Shown here piece by piece: positions 55,463 to 64,000 of a stretch of DNA of 64,000 bases. The DNA comes from Paraburkholderia piptadeniae. GTDB taxonomy: Bacteria; Pseudomonadota; Gammaproteobacteria; Burkholderiales; Burkholderiaceae. The stretch is taken from contig NZ_CYGY02000017.1 of assembly GCF_900007165.1 (NCBI RefSeq), positions 1 to 64,000 of the forward strand. Reading direction: 5' to 3'. A program made the translations under genes and the position numbers. Numbering within the stretch: position 1 is the stretch's first letter; every line of letters starts with the position of its first letter. The notes beneath the pieces are model-generated. The model did no database searches. It saw only the letters and a list, made by a program, of their open reading frames with translations, and had not been told where the DNA came from.

Positions 55463-56353
55463 TCAATGCAGTCTGACGGGCAGCGCGTGCGATGACGGCT
55501 TCGACTGAACGGATGCCGTCTGCGGCGCGCGTTTCTCGTTGCGAAGGCGCGTGCTCGCCGACAGTCTCATCCAGTGCCTGAGCGCGAGCAGCGCGCCGAT
55601 CACGCTCATCATCGAACCGGGAATCCACAGCAACAGTCCGCCGATCTGTTGATCGCGCATCGGACTGAGCCATGTGAACGCGCGCCCGCAAATCGAATAG
55701 ATCGGATAAAGCTCGCGTGGCGTAAAGAAGATAAATGCGCCGAGCAGGATCTGAGGCGGAATCGCCGCGATGACGATCAGAATGCGGCGCCCAGGCGACA
55801 GCCTCGCAGGCGGCGCGGGCCGCGAATCGAGTACGAGCCACCAGAACATCAGTCCGTCGATCACCATGCTCCAGTTCATCACGCGATATAGCCGCCAGTC
55901 GAGCATCGCGACGAAGTGGATCGGCGAAAGCAGCCAGAAATAGATCAGTCCAACGAACAGAACGACAGCGACGACGGGATGGAACAGCACGTCCAGCGTC
56001 ATGCGTACCCAGCGCGTCTGCAACGCGGGTCGAAGAAAGCGTTGCCGCCATGCGAACGGAACTCCTGCGCGCATCGCCGCGCCGGGATACGACAGCGCGA
56101 TAAAAAACGGCCCGAGATGATGCAGCACCAGATGCTGCGCGCGATGCATGAAGAACTCATGCTCGAAGTAGTAATCGAGCCGCGTATGCAGCGCGATATA
56201 GAGCGCGACCAGCCCGAACCAGAACGACAGTTGCCGCGCCACCGACACCTTCGCCTTGCGCACGCCGCGCGCGAACAGCAGCGCGGCGACCAGCACGACG
56301 ATCACGACGGTCGGTGACGGCTCCCACGGTTCGAGCCAGTAGAGCAGGTTCAT
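55463..56353 (-). CDS. ctaG: CtaG-type (caa3) cytochrome c oxidase assembly protein
   Basis: A 296-residue polytopic membrane protein of the caa3_CtaG family, with about seven hydrophobic spans. Conserved His-rich sequence near residues 68-80 (FFMHRAQHLVLHHLGPFFIALSYPG) and FWLLSPIHF near 140 mark the family. CtaG-type proteins help deliver copper to the CuB centre of oxidase or serve in copper uptake. The last 35 residues are a polar cytoplasmic tail. It is the third gene after SCO1 and PCu(A)C on this strand, only nine bases downstream of the PCu(A)C gene. Confidence 0.88.
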   Translation of the reverse strand: MNLLYWLEPWEPSPTVVIVVLVAALLFARGVRKAKVSVARQLSFWFGLVALYIALHTRLDYYFEHEFFMHRAQHLVLHHLGPFFIALSYPGAAMRAGVPFAWRQRFLRPALQTRWVRMTLDVLFHPVVAVVLFVGLIYFWLLSPIHFVAMLDWRLYRVMNWSMVIDGLMFWWLVLDSRPAPPARLSPGRRILIVIAAIPPQILLGAFIFFTPRELYPIYSICGRAFTWLSPMRDQQIGGLLLWIPGSMMSVIGALLALRHWMRLSASTRLRNEKRAPQTASVQSKPSSHALPVRLH

Positions 56354-56362
56354 CGTATGGCG

Positions 56363-56842
56363 TTACTTCGCTTGCGCGGGGGACTTGACGGCGAACGGCG
56401 CATCGAGCGTTTCGCCGTCGGAGAACTGCAGCTTCAGATGCACCGTGTCGCCCGGCGCGATCTTGTGCTTTGCGTCTTCGAGCATCACGTGATAGCCGCC
56501 GGGCGCGATCGATGCCTGGCCGTGCGCGGGCACCGTCAGCTTGTCGACCATCACCATCTTTTGCGTCGAACCGTTGGAGACCGTCTGATGCAACATCGCG
56601 CTGCCGTAGTCGGTGCTCGAAATGTCGACGAGATCGACGGGCTTGTCGCTCGAATTAGTGAGCGTCACATACGCAGCCGCGGGCAGATTGTTCGGCAGCC
56701 AGCGTACCCACGCATTCTGCGCGGCGATGGCCTGCTTGCTGCCGGCTGCATGCGCGGCGATGCTGCCCGTTGCAATGAATGCAATGGCGGCGGCGCAGGC
56801 GAGCGCGTGGATTCTCGAAAGCGATTTGATTTTTTGTGTCAT
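56363..56842 (-). CDS. PCu(A)C periplasmic copper chaperone
   Basis: A 159-residue periplasmic copper chaperone. A signal peptide ends near residue 33 (SIAAHAAG). The copper-binding Met/His motif is visible as AMLHQTVSNGSTQKMVMV then GGYHVML, the H(M)x10Mx21HxM signature of PCu(A)C, which hands Cu(I) to the CuA site of cytochrome oxidase. Start MTQKIKSL is preferred because an AGGTTCGCC stretch precedes it; an ATG at 56863 overlapping the SCO1 stop is a coupled alternative. Adjacent SCO1 and CtaG genes fit one copper-delivery module. Confidence 0.9.
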   Translation of the reverse strand: MTQKIKSLSRIHALACAAAIAFIATGSIAAHAAGSKQAIAAQNAWVRWLPNNLPAAAYVTLTNSSDKPVDLVDISSTDYGSAMLHQTVSNGSTQKMVMVDKLTVPAHGQASIAPGGYHVMLEDAKHKIAPGDTVHLKLQFSDGETLDAPFAVKSPAQAK

Positions 56843-56859
56843 GGCGAACCTGTGAGAGA

Positions 56860-57495
56860 TCATGAGTGGTCTTCGATGATACGGCGCACGTCTTCGGCGA
56901 TGACGTCGGGCGTATCGTGGTCGGTGGCGAGCAGGCGCGCGTGATTTTGCGCGTCGAAGATGTAGACGGCCGAACTATGCGTCACCTCGTAATTGCCGCT
57001 CGGATCGCGCTTCTCCATCTGATACGCGATGCGGTAGTGCTTCGCCAGCTGTTCGAACTGCGCGTGCGTGCCTGTGAGTCCGCGTGCATGCTGCGCATCG
57101 AATGCGCCGACGTAATCGTGCAGCGCTTTCGGCGTGTCGCGCGCCGGATCGACGGTGACGAACAGGATGCGCACCTTCTGCGCATCCGGCCCCAGCTTGC
57201 CGATGACCTGCATCAGCCGTCCCATCGTTTCCGGGCATACGTCGGGGCAATGCGTATAGCCGAAGTACACGAGCGACGTGCCGCCCTTGAGCGAGCTTGC
57301 CGCGACGGGCCGGCCGTCGTCGCCTGTCAGCGTGAAATCGAGGTCCGGCAGATGGCCGCTCACGTCCGTCAGATGCCACGGCTCGTCGGAATGCGAGCAG
57401 CCCGCGATGCCGAACATCGCGACGAGCGCGATGCTTAGCGCGGCGAGGCGTCGTCGGAGGAAAGCGTGGGAAGCGAAGAGCGGCAAGTGGGGCAC
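56860..57495 (-). CDS. SCO1/SenC-family copper-binding lipoprotein
   Basis: A thioredoxin-fold protein of about 211 residues that passes copper and reduces CuA thiols of cytochrome oxidase. The metal-binding CxxxC is YFGYTHCPDVCPETMGRL, and the distal His is in YEVTHSSAVYIF. An N-terminal hydrophobic segment ends in IAGC, a lipobox, so the protein is probably a lipoprotein facing the periplasm. Start is uncertain: no ATG lies close, and GTG 57495 is used; TTG 57486 is an alternative. Upstream in-frame codons extend far but are not coding-like. First gene of the three-gene copper unit. Confidence 0.87.
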   Translation of the reverse strand: MPHLPLFASHAFLRRRLAALSIALVAMFGIAGCSHSDEPWHLTDVSGHLPDLDFTLTGDDGRPVAASSLKGGTSLVYFGYTHCPDVCPETMGRLMQVIGKLGPDAQKVRILFVTVDPARDTPKALHDYVGAFDAQHARGLTGTHAQFEQLAKHYRIAYQMEKRDPSGNYEVTHSSAVYIFDAQNHARLLATDHDTPDVIAEDVRRIIEDHS

Positions 57496-57906
57496 GAGGA
57501 CTTTCGGGAACAAAGACTGCTTCGACGACTCGATTGAGAAGAGCGACCAACGCGTTGCGGACAGCATTTCGACTGCGACGCAAACGGTGCGCCGTATTCG
57601 GCAACATGCCGGTATTACGCGCTGTGGCATGCCGTTATTCCGGCTCAGCGCCGTTGGGACTCTATCGCAATTTTGCGCGTGCCGTTGTACCGTGGGCTTT
57701 CGAGGCAGAAAGCGGGTCAATATGCCGCAGAGTGCTGGAAGGCACCTGTAGCCGGATCGACGGATTTTGAATCCGTCCTGTTGGCTAAACGGTCCGGATC
57801 GCTCGCCCGCGCGACGCGCAAACTTACTTTCTCGAAAAAACGACCGATGCGCGGTAAGATGCGCACACTTTTCCGGCTGCAAGCGGCTGAGAGGCAACGT
57901 ACACCG
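57496..57906. other. Intergenic region between divergent SCO1 and otsB
   Basis: 411 bases without a gene. It holds a 7-bp hairpin GACGGAT / ATCCGTC (57759-57777) and a candidate otsB promoter, TCGAAA (57832-57837) with a 17-base spacer and TAAGAT (57855-57860). I see no stable terminator and no complete tRNA. Confidence 0.5.
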
Positions 57907-58656
57907 ATGCAAGCACTTCCGGTATTTCTGTCTCCGACGGAGACGGCATTTTTCTTCGATTTCGACGGCACGCTCGTCGATCTGGCACCGACGCCCGATG
58001 GCGTGCTGGTCCAACCCGAGGCCATCGCCTTGCTCGCCGAGCTGCGGCGCCTGACGAACGGCGCCGTGGCGATCGTGTCGGGTCGCGGCATCGACAGCAT
58101 CGACCAGTTTCTTGGCATGCCCGATCTGCCCGTCGCCGGTTTGCACGGCGCCGAGCGGCGCGATGCGAATGGCGACACGCAGCGCATCGGTTTCAACGAC
58201 GAACGGCTGCTGCGCATGGAGCAGGTGCTCGCGGACATCGTCAACGCGAATCCCGGCATGCTGCTGGAGATCAAGGGCGCGGCGCTCGCGCTGCACTATC
58301 GCAACGCGCCCGATCGCGAGCCTGTTGCGCGCGAAGCGACGTCAAGGCTCGTCGCCGACTATCCGGGCGCCTATGTGCTTCAGCCGGGCAAGATGGTCTA
58401 TGAGATCAAGCCGAAGGACGTCGACAAGGGCCGCGCGTTGCGCGCGTTTCTCGAAGAGCCGCCGTTCACGGGCCGCACGCCCGTGTTCGCCGGCGACGAT
58501 CTCACCGACGAGAAGGGCTTCGCTGTGGTCAACGAACGCGGCGGCCTGTCGATCAAGGTCGGTGGCGGCGACACGATCGCGTCGGCGCGCATCGGCTCCG
58601 TGAGCGCGCTGCTCGCGTGGCTGTCCGAAGTCATCGCGTCGGCGCGCAACGCATGA
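57907..58656 (+). CDS. otsB: Trehalose-6-phosphate phosphatase OtsB
   Basis: A 249-residue HAD phosphatase that converts trehalose 6-phosphate to trehalose, an osmo- and desiccation protectant. Motif I is FFDFDGTLVDLAP with the nucleophile Asp; SGRGIDSIDQFLG, LHGAERRD, KPKDVDKGRALRAFL and FAGDDLTDEKGF are the family landmarks. Start MQALPVFLSPTET is chosen because the upstream part of the frame is not coding-like. otsA starts 55 bases later, giving the otsBA order. Confidence 0.94.
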   Translation: MQALPVFLSPTETAFFFDFDGTLVDLAPTPDGVLVQPEAIALLAELRRLTNGAVAIVSGRGIDSIDQFLGMPDLPVAGLHGAERRDANGDTQRIGFNDERLLRMEQVLADIVNANPGMLLEIKGAALALHYRNAPDREPVAREATSRLVADYPGAYVLQPGKMVYEIKPKDVDKGRALRAFLEEPPFTGRTPVFAGDDLTDEKGFAVVNERGGLSIKVGGGDTIASARIGSVSALLAWLSEVIASARNA

Positions 58657-58711
58657 TGACGTCCGCTCATCATCGCTCGATGGCCTTTGTCCCGCACGGA
58701 AACCACGCGTC

Positions 58712-60136
58712 ATGAGCCGGCTGATCATCGTATCGAACCGCGTCGCGCCGATCTCCGAAGGGGGCCCGGCAGCGGGCGGCCTCGCGGTCGGCGTCTACGA
58801 CGCGCTGAAGGAAACGGGCGGCATGTGGTTCGGCTGGAGCGGCGACGTGCTCGGTTCCGGCCAGCCGGAAATCAGGCTGGAAGAGCGCGGCCCCGTGACG
58901 TTCGCGACCGTCGGCCTCGTGCGTCGCGACTACGACCAGTACTACCGGGGCTTTTCGAACGCGACGCTGTGGCCCGCGTTCCACTATCGGCCGGATCTGC
59001 TGCAATTCGACCGGCACGATTTCGAGGGCTATTGCCGCGTGAACACGTGGCTCGCGCAGCAACTCGTGCCGCTCTTGCGCGACGACGACGTCATCTGGGT
59101 GCACGACTATCACCTGATCCCGTTCGCACAGGCGTTGCGCACAGCAGGCGTGAAGAACCGCATCGGCTTCTTCCTGCACATTCCGTTTCCGGCGCCGCAG
59201 GTGCTGCTTGCCGTGCCGCCGCACCGCGCGCTCGTCGAGGCGCTTTGCTCATTCGATCTGCTCGGCTTCCAGACGAAGCCCGATCTGCGCGCGTTCTGCG
59301 ACTACATCGTCAACGAGGCGAGCGGCAGCGTCGATACGTCGGCGCAAGGACCGAGCATCGTCCACGCGTTCGGCCGCACGTTGCGCGCGGCGGCGTATCC
59401 GATCGGCGTGTATCCCGACGAGATCGCCGAGCTGGCCAAGGCGGGCGAGCACGACAAGCCTGTGCGCACGATCGAAGCGACGCTGCATGCGCGCAAGCTG
59501 ATCATGAGCGTCGACCGGCTCGACTATTCGAAGGGGCTCGTCGAGCGTTTTCGTGCGTTCGAACGGCTGCTCGAACATGCGCCCGCGTATCGCGACAAGG
59601 TGTCGTTCCTGCAGATCGCGCCGCCGACGCGGTCCGATCTGCACGCCTATCAGGAAATCCGCTTGCAGCTCGAAGGCGAATCGGGGCGCATCAATGGCCG
59701 CTTTGCCGAGCTCGACTGGACGCCGATCCGCTATATCCATCGGCAATATGAACGGCCTGTGCTCGCGGCGCTGTTCCGCACGGCGCATGTCGGCTACGTG
59801 ACGCCGTTGCGCGACGGGATGAATCTCGTCGCGAAGGAGTATGTGTCGGCGCAAGACCCGGAAGATCCGGGCGTGCTGGTGCTGTCGCGTTTTGCGGGCG
59901 CGGCGCACGAATTGACGGGCGCGCTGATCGTCAATCCCGTCGACGTCGACGGCATGGCCGACGCGCTCGGCACTGCGCTGTCGATGCCGCTCGCCGAACG
60001 CAAGGCGCGCTACGAGGACATGATTGCGCAGCTGCGCGAGAACAACGTGTCCGTGTGGCGCGACAACTTCATGCGCGATTTGCAGCAGGTGTCCGGCGAC
60101 GAGGAGAGGGTGGCGAACGAAGCCGCGACGGGTTGA
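58712..60136 (+). CDS. otsA: Trehalose-6-phosphate synthase OtsA
   Basis: A 474-residue GT20 glycosyltransferase joining UDP-glucose and glucose 6-phosphate. Seen: the N-terminal loop [69 protein letters not shown] with the Arg-Asp-Lys phosphate/nucleotide site, and [18 protein letters not shown] at the UDP-glucose site. Length equals E. coli OtsA. Functions with OtsB just upstream; an inverted repeat terminator follows at 60178-60212. Confidence 0.96.
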   Translation: MSRLIIVSNRVAPISEGGPAAGGLAVGVYDALKETGGMWFGWSGDVLGSGQPEIRLEERGPVTFATVGLVRRDYDQYYRGFSNATLWPAFHYRPDLLQFDRHDFEGYCRVNTWLAQQLVPLLRDDDVIWVHDYHLIPFAQALRTAGVKNRIGFFLHIPFPAPQVLLAVPPHRALVEALCSFDLLGFQTKPDLRAFCDYIVNEASGSVDTSAQGPSIVHAFGRTLRAAAYPIGVYPDEIAELAKAGEHDKPVRTIEATLHARKLIMSVDRLDYSKGLVERFRAFERLLEHAPAYRDKVSFLQIAPPTRSDLHAYQEIRLQLEGESGRINGRFAELDWTPIRYIHRQYERPVLAALFRTAHVGYVTPLRDGMNLVAKEYVSAQDPEDPGVLVLSRFAGAAHELTGALIVNPVDVDGMADALGTALSMPLAERKARYEDMIAQLRENNVSVWRDNFMRDLQQVSGDEERVANEAATG

Positions 60137-60177
60137 TCTTCGCGTTTTCCATGTTTCCATGCGCACCGTGCAGGCAC

Positions 60178-60212
60178 AAAAAAGCCGCTTCGAACTTCGA
60201 AGCGGCTTTTTC
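60178..60212. terminator. Bidirectional terminator between otsA and the ABC exporter gene
   Basis: AAAAAGCCGCTTCGAA / TTCGAAGCGGCTTTTT, a long near-perfect stem with A- and T-runs on both sides; it suits both convergent genes. Confidence 0.85.
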
Positions 60213-60247
60213 TATCGGGCGTTCAGAGAATGCAGTGGCGACGTGCC

Positions 60248-62083
60248 TCAGGCCACATGCTGCTCGTCGAGCTTCTTGCCGCCGACGTGCAGCGTCGACT
60301 GCTTGCCGTACTGCTTGGCGAGCAGATCGCGATACAGGCCCGGACGGTTGCGCAGCTCTTCGGGGCTGCCGTCGTCGATGACCCTGCCCGCGCTCATCAC
60401 GATGATGCGGTCGAAGTTGTGCAGCGTCGACAGGCGGTGCGCGATTGCGATCACCGTGCGGCCCACCATCAGCCGGTCGAGCGCCTTCTGGATCGCTTCT
60501 TCGGATGCGCTGTCGAGCGCAGAAGTCGCTTCGTCGAGCAGCAGGATCGGCGAGTTCTTCAGGATCGCGCGCGCAATCGCGATGCGTTGCCGCTGGCCGC
60601 CCGAGAGCTTCACGCCGCGATCGCCGACGATCGTGTCGAAGCCTTCCGGCATCGCTTCGATGAAGTCCGTGCAGCGGGCGTCGCGCGCTGCGGCGATCAC
60701 GTCTTCGCGTGAAGCTTCCGGCCGCCCATACGCGATGTTCTCGTAGACCGTGCGATGGAGCAGTGAGATGTCTTGCGGCACGAGCGCGAGAGCGTGGCGC
60801 AGGCTGTCCTGCGTGATCGCGGCGATATCCTGGCCGTCGATCATGATCCGTCCGCCCTGCGTTTCGTAGAAGCGTTGCAGCAGCGCAAGCACGGTCGACT
60901 TGCCCGCGCCCGACTTGCCGATCAGGCCGACACGCTGGCCCGGCTGAATGTCGAGATCGAAGTGATCGAGAATCGGGCGCCGCTTCGGATACGCGAACGT
61001 CACCTTCTCGAATCTGACGCGTCCGCCTTGCGGCACGAGTTCCGTTGCATCGTTGCGATCCGGCATGCCGTGCGGCTCGAGCAGCGTCTTGACGGCTTCG
61101 GCGAGGCGCGCGACGTGCTGCGTCACGTCGACGAGCGCGACGGCCAGATCGCGCGTGCCGTGCAGAATCGTGAAGCCCAGCGAGCTGACGAGCACGATGT
61201 CGCCAGAGGTCGCCTTGCCCTGGTCCCACAGCCACAGCGCCCAGCCCAGCAGTCCCGCCGACAGCAGCGCGGTGATCACCGCGTGCAGCAGGCGCAGTTT
61301 CTCGAGGTAAAGCAGGCTTTGCTGACGCGCGTCCATTTCCGACTTCACGGTCGCGCCAAAGCGCTTCTGTTCGCGGAACGTCATGCCGAACGCGCGCACG
61401 AGGCCCATGTTGCCGATCACGTCGACGAGCTCGCCGTCGACGGCGGCCGCCCTCGTCGCGAAGTTGTGATGCCTCGCCGAGCCGCGACCCGCCAGCTTGA
61501 ACAGCACGACGGAGAGAATCGCCGAGCAGCTCAGCAGGCCGAGCGCCATCAGCGGATTGACGGAAATGATCATCACGATCGCGCCCGCCACGGCGATACA
61601 CGGCGGCAGCACGTTCCACGCGGTCGTGTTCTCGGCCGTATAGACCGCGTTCGACGTCGCGGTGATCCGGCTCGCGAGCATTCCAGGCTGCTTCTCGGCG
61701 TAATAGGTCGGCGAATGGCCGCTCAGGTACTGGAAGAGGTCCTTGCGCAGGTCGCCTGTGACCGCGACGAACGTATGCGCGGCAACCCATCCGCCGACGC
61801 GCCACAGCAGGTTGTCGGCGGCGATCAGGCCGACGAGGATCGCGAACGCGCCCCACAGCGGCCCCGGATGATGACGGCCTTCGCCGAGCACGTCGATCAG
61901 ATGCTTGATCGCGTATTGCGAAGCGAGCGCACAGCCCACGGCCGCGAATACGCTGCACAGGACGACCAGATGGGCGACCGGATGGCGGCGGATAAAGCGG
62001 AAGAGGAACGCAAGCGGCCGGCTCGCATAGCCGGAGAGCTTTGCGTTATGGGCGTTGCGCTGGGCGATTGTCAGATGTTCCAA
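60248..62083 (-). CDS. ABC-type exporter, fused permease-ATPase
   Basis: A 611-residue half-transporter that would act as a dimer. Residues about 25-310 hold six membrane spans (ABC membrane domain). The ATPase domain has Walker A GKSGAGKSTVLALL (about 400), the signature LSGGQRQRIAIARAIL and Walker B ILLLDEATSALD, with the H-loop in AIAHRLSTL. No MsbA- or toxin-specific mark is evident, so substrate is unknown. It faces otsA across a shared terminator and is divergent from a glycosyltransferase gene across 709 bases; a link to envelope polysaccharide is possible but unproven. Confidence 0.92.
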   Translation of the reverse strand: MEHLTIAQRNAHNAKLSGYASRPLAFLFRFIRRHPVAHLVVLCSVFAAVGCALASQYAIKHLIDVLGEGRHHPGPLWGAFAILVGLIAADNLLWRVGGWVAAHTFVAVTGDLRKDLFQYLSGHSPTYYAEKQPGMLASRITATSNAVYTAENTTAWNVLPPCIAVAGAIVMIISVNPLMALGLLSCSAILSVVLFKLAGRGSARHHNFATRAAAVDGELVDVIGNMGLVRAFGMTFREQKRFGATVKSEMDARQQSLLYLEKLRLLHAVITALLSAGLLGWALWLWDQGKATSGDIVLVSSLGFTILHGTRDLAVALVDVTQHVARLAEAVKTLLEPHGMPDRNDATELVPQGGRVRFEKVTFAYPKRRPILDHFDLDIQPGQRVGLIGKSGAGKSTVLALLQRFYETQGGRIMIDGQDIAAITQDSLRHALALVPQDISLLHRTVYENIAYGRPEASREDVIAAARDARCTDFIEAMPEGFDTIVGDRGVKLSGGQRQRIAIARAILKNSPILLLDEATSALDSASEEAIQKALDRLMVGRTVIAIAHRLSTLHNFDRIIVMSAGRVIDDGSPEELRNRPGLYRDLLAKQYGKQSTLHVGGKKLDEQHVA

Positions 62084-62792
62084 TTGTTCAGTGGGTCGTT
62101 TGGGTCGGGTTCAAATCGTGCAACGGCTGTGCCTGGCGCGGCTCGTAACAACCAGCGTAGGCCCCGCATTGTAAACATGCAAAAGCCATTTCGCATGGCG
62201 GTAAGACCAATGAGGGCGCGATTATTTTTGCGACAAGTACCGGTAAGCTTTCCCAGGCTGGACCCGTTGCGGGTCAAGAGGTTCACGCCATCGGCGAGAA
62301 TTTTCAAGATATAATTACAGATTGCATACGAAGCCGGCGAGGCGGTTGCTCCGCCACGTCGACGGTTCATCGATGACCGTCGTCAAACGGCTTGCGGCGT
62401 CAGTGCCGATGCAAGGTTCCCACTGTAAAACGCCTTGAGAAAACAAGGGTTTGCGAAGTGTTTCGCGCCTGTAACAACGTAAAGACTTTGAAATGTCGGG
62501 GGCCGGTCGGACGAGCGGGCATCGATAATGCATGCTCGGTCCAGTCAGGAAATATCTGACAGTTTGTCAACGTCCGTTCATGAGCCGCGTTTATGGCTAG
62601 AGCACAGACTTTGACATTGACCAAGCTGGCGTCTTACCAAGCGATCCATCGCAGGAATTTCTCGAAAGAATCAGGCTCGTGTTGTATGCAGCTCGATGCT
62701 GCCTGCAGAACCGAGCGCCCTGGCGAGCAAGCGAAGTCGCTTTTACCAAACTGCAGTCTTTTTGCCTGATCTTTTACGAGGAGTTTTTCATT
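62084..62792. other. Long intergenic region before the glycosyltransferase gene
   Basis: 709 bases of lower G+C than the neighbours with no credible gene. It contains a perfect TATAAT at 62310-62315 (no good -35) and a TTGACATTGACC stretch at 62611-62622 whose expected -10 is poor. Several C/T-rich and short inverted stretches occur, but no terminator-quality hairpin. Confidence 0.45.
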
Positions 62793-63857
62793 ATGCGAAT
62801 CGCTCAAATCGCTCCGTTGCACGAGGCGGTTCCTCCCAAGCTCTATGGCGGCACCGAGCGCGTTGTGTCGTATCTCACGGAAGCGCTCGTCGAGCTGGGA
62901 CACGACGTGACGCTCTTTGCAAGTGGCGATTCGCAAACCTCCGCGAAGCTCGAAGCATTCTGGCCGCAGGCTTTGCGTCTGGACCCGACGATCCGCGACG
63001 TGATGGCGCCGCACATGCTGCTGCTCGAAGAAGTGCGCCGCCGCGCGGACGAATTCGACGTGCTGCATTTCCACATCGACTACTATCCGTTCTCGCTGTT
63101 CGCACGCCAGCCGGTGCCGTTCCTGACGACGATGCACGGCCGTCTCGATCTGCCGGAACTGCAGCCCGTCTTCAACACGTTCAGCGATGTGCCCGTCGTG
63201 TCGATCTCGGATAATCAGCGCCAGCCGCTGCAACAGGCCAACTGGCTGTCGACCGTCTATCACGGTCTGCCGGAAAACGTGCTCACGCCAATCCCCAACG
63301 TCGAGCCGGACTACCTCGCATTCCTCGGCCGCGTCTCGCCGGAGAAGGGCCTTGACCGCGCGATCCGCATCGCCGGCCAGGCAGGCATGAAGCTCAAGGT
63401 CGCCGCCAAGATCGACAAGGCCGACCGCGCCTATTACGAGGAAGTGATCAAGCCGCTGATGGCGCTCCCGCACGTCGAGTACATCGGCGAAATCGGCGAA
63501 GCCGAAAAGCGTGAGTTCCTCGGCAACGCTCATGCACTGGTGTTCCCGATCGACTGGCCGGAGCCGTTCGGTCTGGTGATGATCGAGGCGATGGCTTGCG
63601 GCACGCCCGTGATCGCGTTCAAGCGCGGCTCGGTGCCGGAAGTGATTGAAAACGGTGTGTCGGGCTTCGTCGTCGAAGACGAAATCAGCGCTGTCGCAGC
63701 ACTCAAGCGTCTAGACCAGCTGCCGCGCGCAGCGGTCCGCAAGGCGTTCGAAGACCGCTTCTCGTCGAAGGTGATGGCGCAGAACTATCTGAAGACGTAC
63801 GAAGAGATGCTGCGTGCGAAGCGCCGCACAGTGCTGCGCGAAGTCAACGCAGGCTGA
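62793..63857 (+). CDS. GT4-family glycosyltransferase
   Basis: A 354-residue GT-B glycosyltransferase. The start ATG follows an ACGAGGAG ribosome site. The N-terminal glycine loop is MRIAQIAPLHEAVPPKLYGGTERVVSYL; the C-terminal domain begins near YLAFLGRVSPEKGLDRAIRIA, and the EX7E donor-site motif is EPFGLVMIEAMACGTPVIAF. The family includes synthases of glycogen, sucrose, polysaccharide and lipid glycosides; the donor and acceptor cannot be told here. It is followed by a 12-bp terminator hairpin. Nearness to otsBA hints at sugar metabolism only. Confidence 0.9.
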   Translation: MRIAQIAPLHEAVPPKLYGGTERVVSYLTEALVELGHDVTLFASGDSQTSAKLEAFWPQALRLDPTIRDVMAPHMLLLEEVRRRADEFDVLHFHIDYYPFSLFARQPVPFLTTMHGRLDLPELQPVFNTFSDVPVVSISDNQRQPLQQANWLSTVYHGLPENVLTPIPNVEPDYLAFLGRVSPEKGLDRAIRIAGQAGMKLKVAAKIDKADRAYYEEVIKPLMALPHVEYIGEIGEAEKREFLGNAHALVFPIDWPEPFGLVMIEAMACGTPVIAFKRGSVPEVIENGVSGFVVEDEISAVAALKRLDQLPRAAVRKAFEDRFSSKVMAQNYLKTYEEMLRAKRRTVLREVNAG

Positions 63858-63925
63858 TCGCCGCCATCGAGGGCCGTCCGGACTTCGAGCCGGGTTCAGT
63901 GGCGGTCCTTGTGAATCAGTATCAG

Positions 63926-63960
63926 CGCCCCGCATGTGCCGAACATGCGGGGCGTTGTTG
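63926..63960 (+). terminator. Terminator of the glycosyltransferase gene
   Basis: CGCCCCGCATGT / ACATGCGGGGCG, a perfect 12-bp stem with 5-base loop, followed by TTGTTG. Confidence 0.6.
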
Positions 63961-64000
63961 CATTTATGCCGCACGCCGGTGTGTAGCATGAGGGCGAATG

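Noticed and set aside
57739..57800. Hairpin region resembling a tRNA anticodon arm (GACGGAT / ATCCGTC) upstream of otsB
   Set aside because: There is no matching acceptor stem, no T-arm and no TTCGA box, so it is not a tRNA; it is kept only as part of the intergenic note.
62611..62639. Sigma-70 promoter from TTGACA at 62611
   Set aside because: The hexamer at the right distance is TTACCA, a poor -10 match, so I do not call a promoter.

Overview
The window is a contiguous piece of the main chromosome of a betaproteobacterium of the Burkholderia/Paraburkholderia type. This rests on the high G+C, the strong G/C bias at third codon positions, and betaproteobacterial gene orders: rluC/HAD/Rieske/sppA/maf/yceD/rpmF/plsX/fabHDG/acpP/fabF/rpoE/rseA/rseB/mucD/lepA/lepB/rnc/era/recO/pdxJ/acpS/nagZ, and an EF-P with Arg32 beside its rhamnosyltransferase EarP. 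I see no insertion sequence, prophage, integrase, toxin-antitoxin pair, CRISPR array or secondary-metabolite cluster. The content is core, almost gap-free and mostly recognisable.

Layout: 0-7 kb holds a UvrD/Rep-family helicase, an uncharacterised alpha-helical protein, an AzlCD amino-acid exporter with an AraC-type regulator, CreA, two identical tRNA-Asn genes and the seven-iron ferredoxin FdxA. 7-13.3 kb carries pncB, a lone LutC-like protein with an ion transporter, a 2-hydroxyacid dehydrogenase and rmuC. 13.4-20.7 kb, on the minus strand, has molybdenum-cofactor genes (moaA, mobA, moeA), a tiny membrane protein coupled to a GNAT acetyltransferase, and the large RNase E. 20.7-26.1 kb has rluC, a HAD phosphatase, a Rieske protein and an SppA-like protease facing an RsmI-like methyltransferase and Maf.

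26.2-33.9 kb is the fatty-acid/phospholipid block (yceD, rpmF, plsX, fabH, fabD, fabG, acpP, fabF), led by a near-consensus promoter and interrupted by internal terminator-like hairpins that may set the ratio between products. 34-38.2 kb is the envelope-stress sigma factor module (rpoE, rseA, rseB, mucD) with a glutaredoxin-like protein. Next come lepA, lepB, rnc, era, recO, pdxJ, acpS and nagZ. 47-51 kb, minus strand, has an orphan NtrC-type response regulator with a changed GAFTGA loop, a CsbD-like protein, efp and earP. 51-55.5 kb has uvrC, pgsA, two tRNA-Gly, one tRNA-Cys and an ElaA-like acetyltransferase. 55.4-57.5 kb encodes copper delivery to cytochrome oxidase (SCO1, PCu(A)C, CtaG). 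57.9-64 kb has trehalose synthesis (otsB, otsA), an ABC exporter and a GT4 glycosyltransferase.

No clearly undescribed multi-gene system is evident. The best leads are regulatory or architectural: four TGTAA repeats in exact 9-bp phase upstream of rpoE, terminator-like hairpins inside operons and leaders (between the tRNA-Asn genes, between acpP and fabF, before lepA), long low-complexity extensions on RNase E, RNase III, UvrC and RecO, and the GAFGGA variant of the orphan regulator. All functions are inferred from reading the sequence; no similarity search was run.
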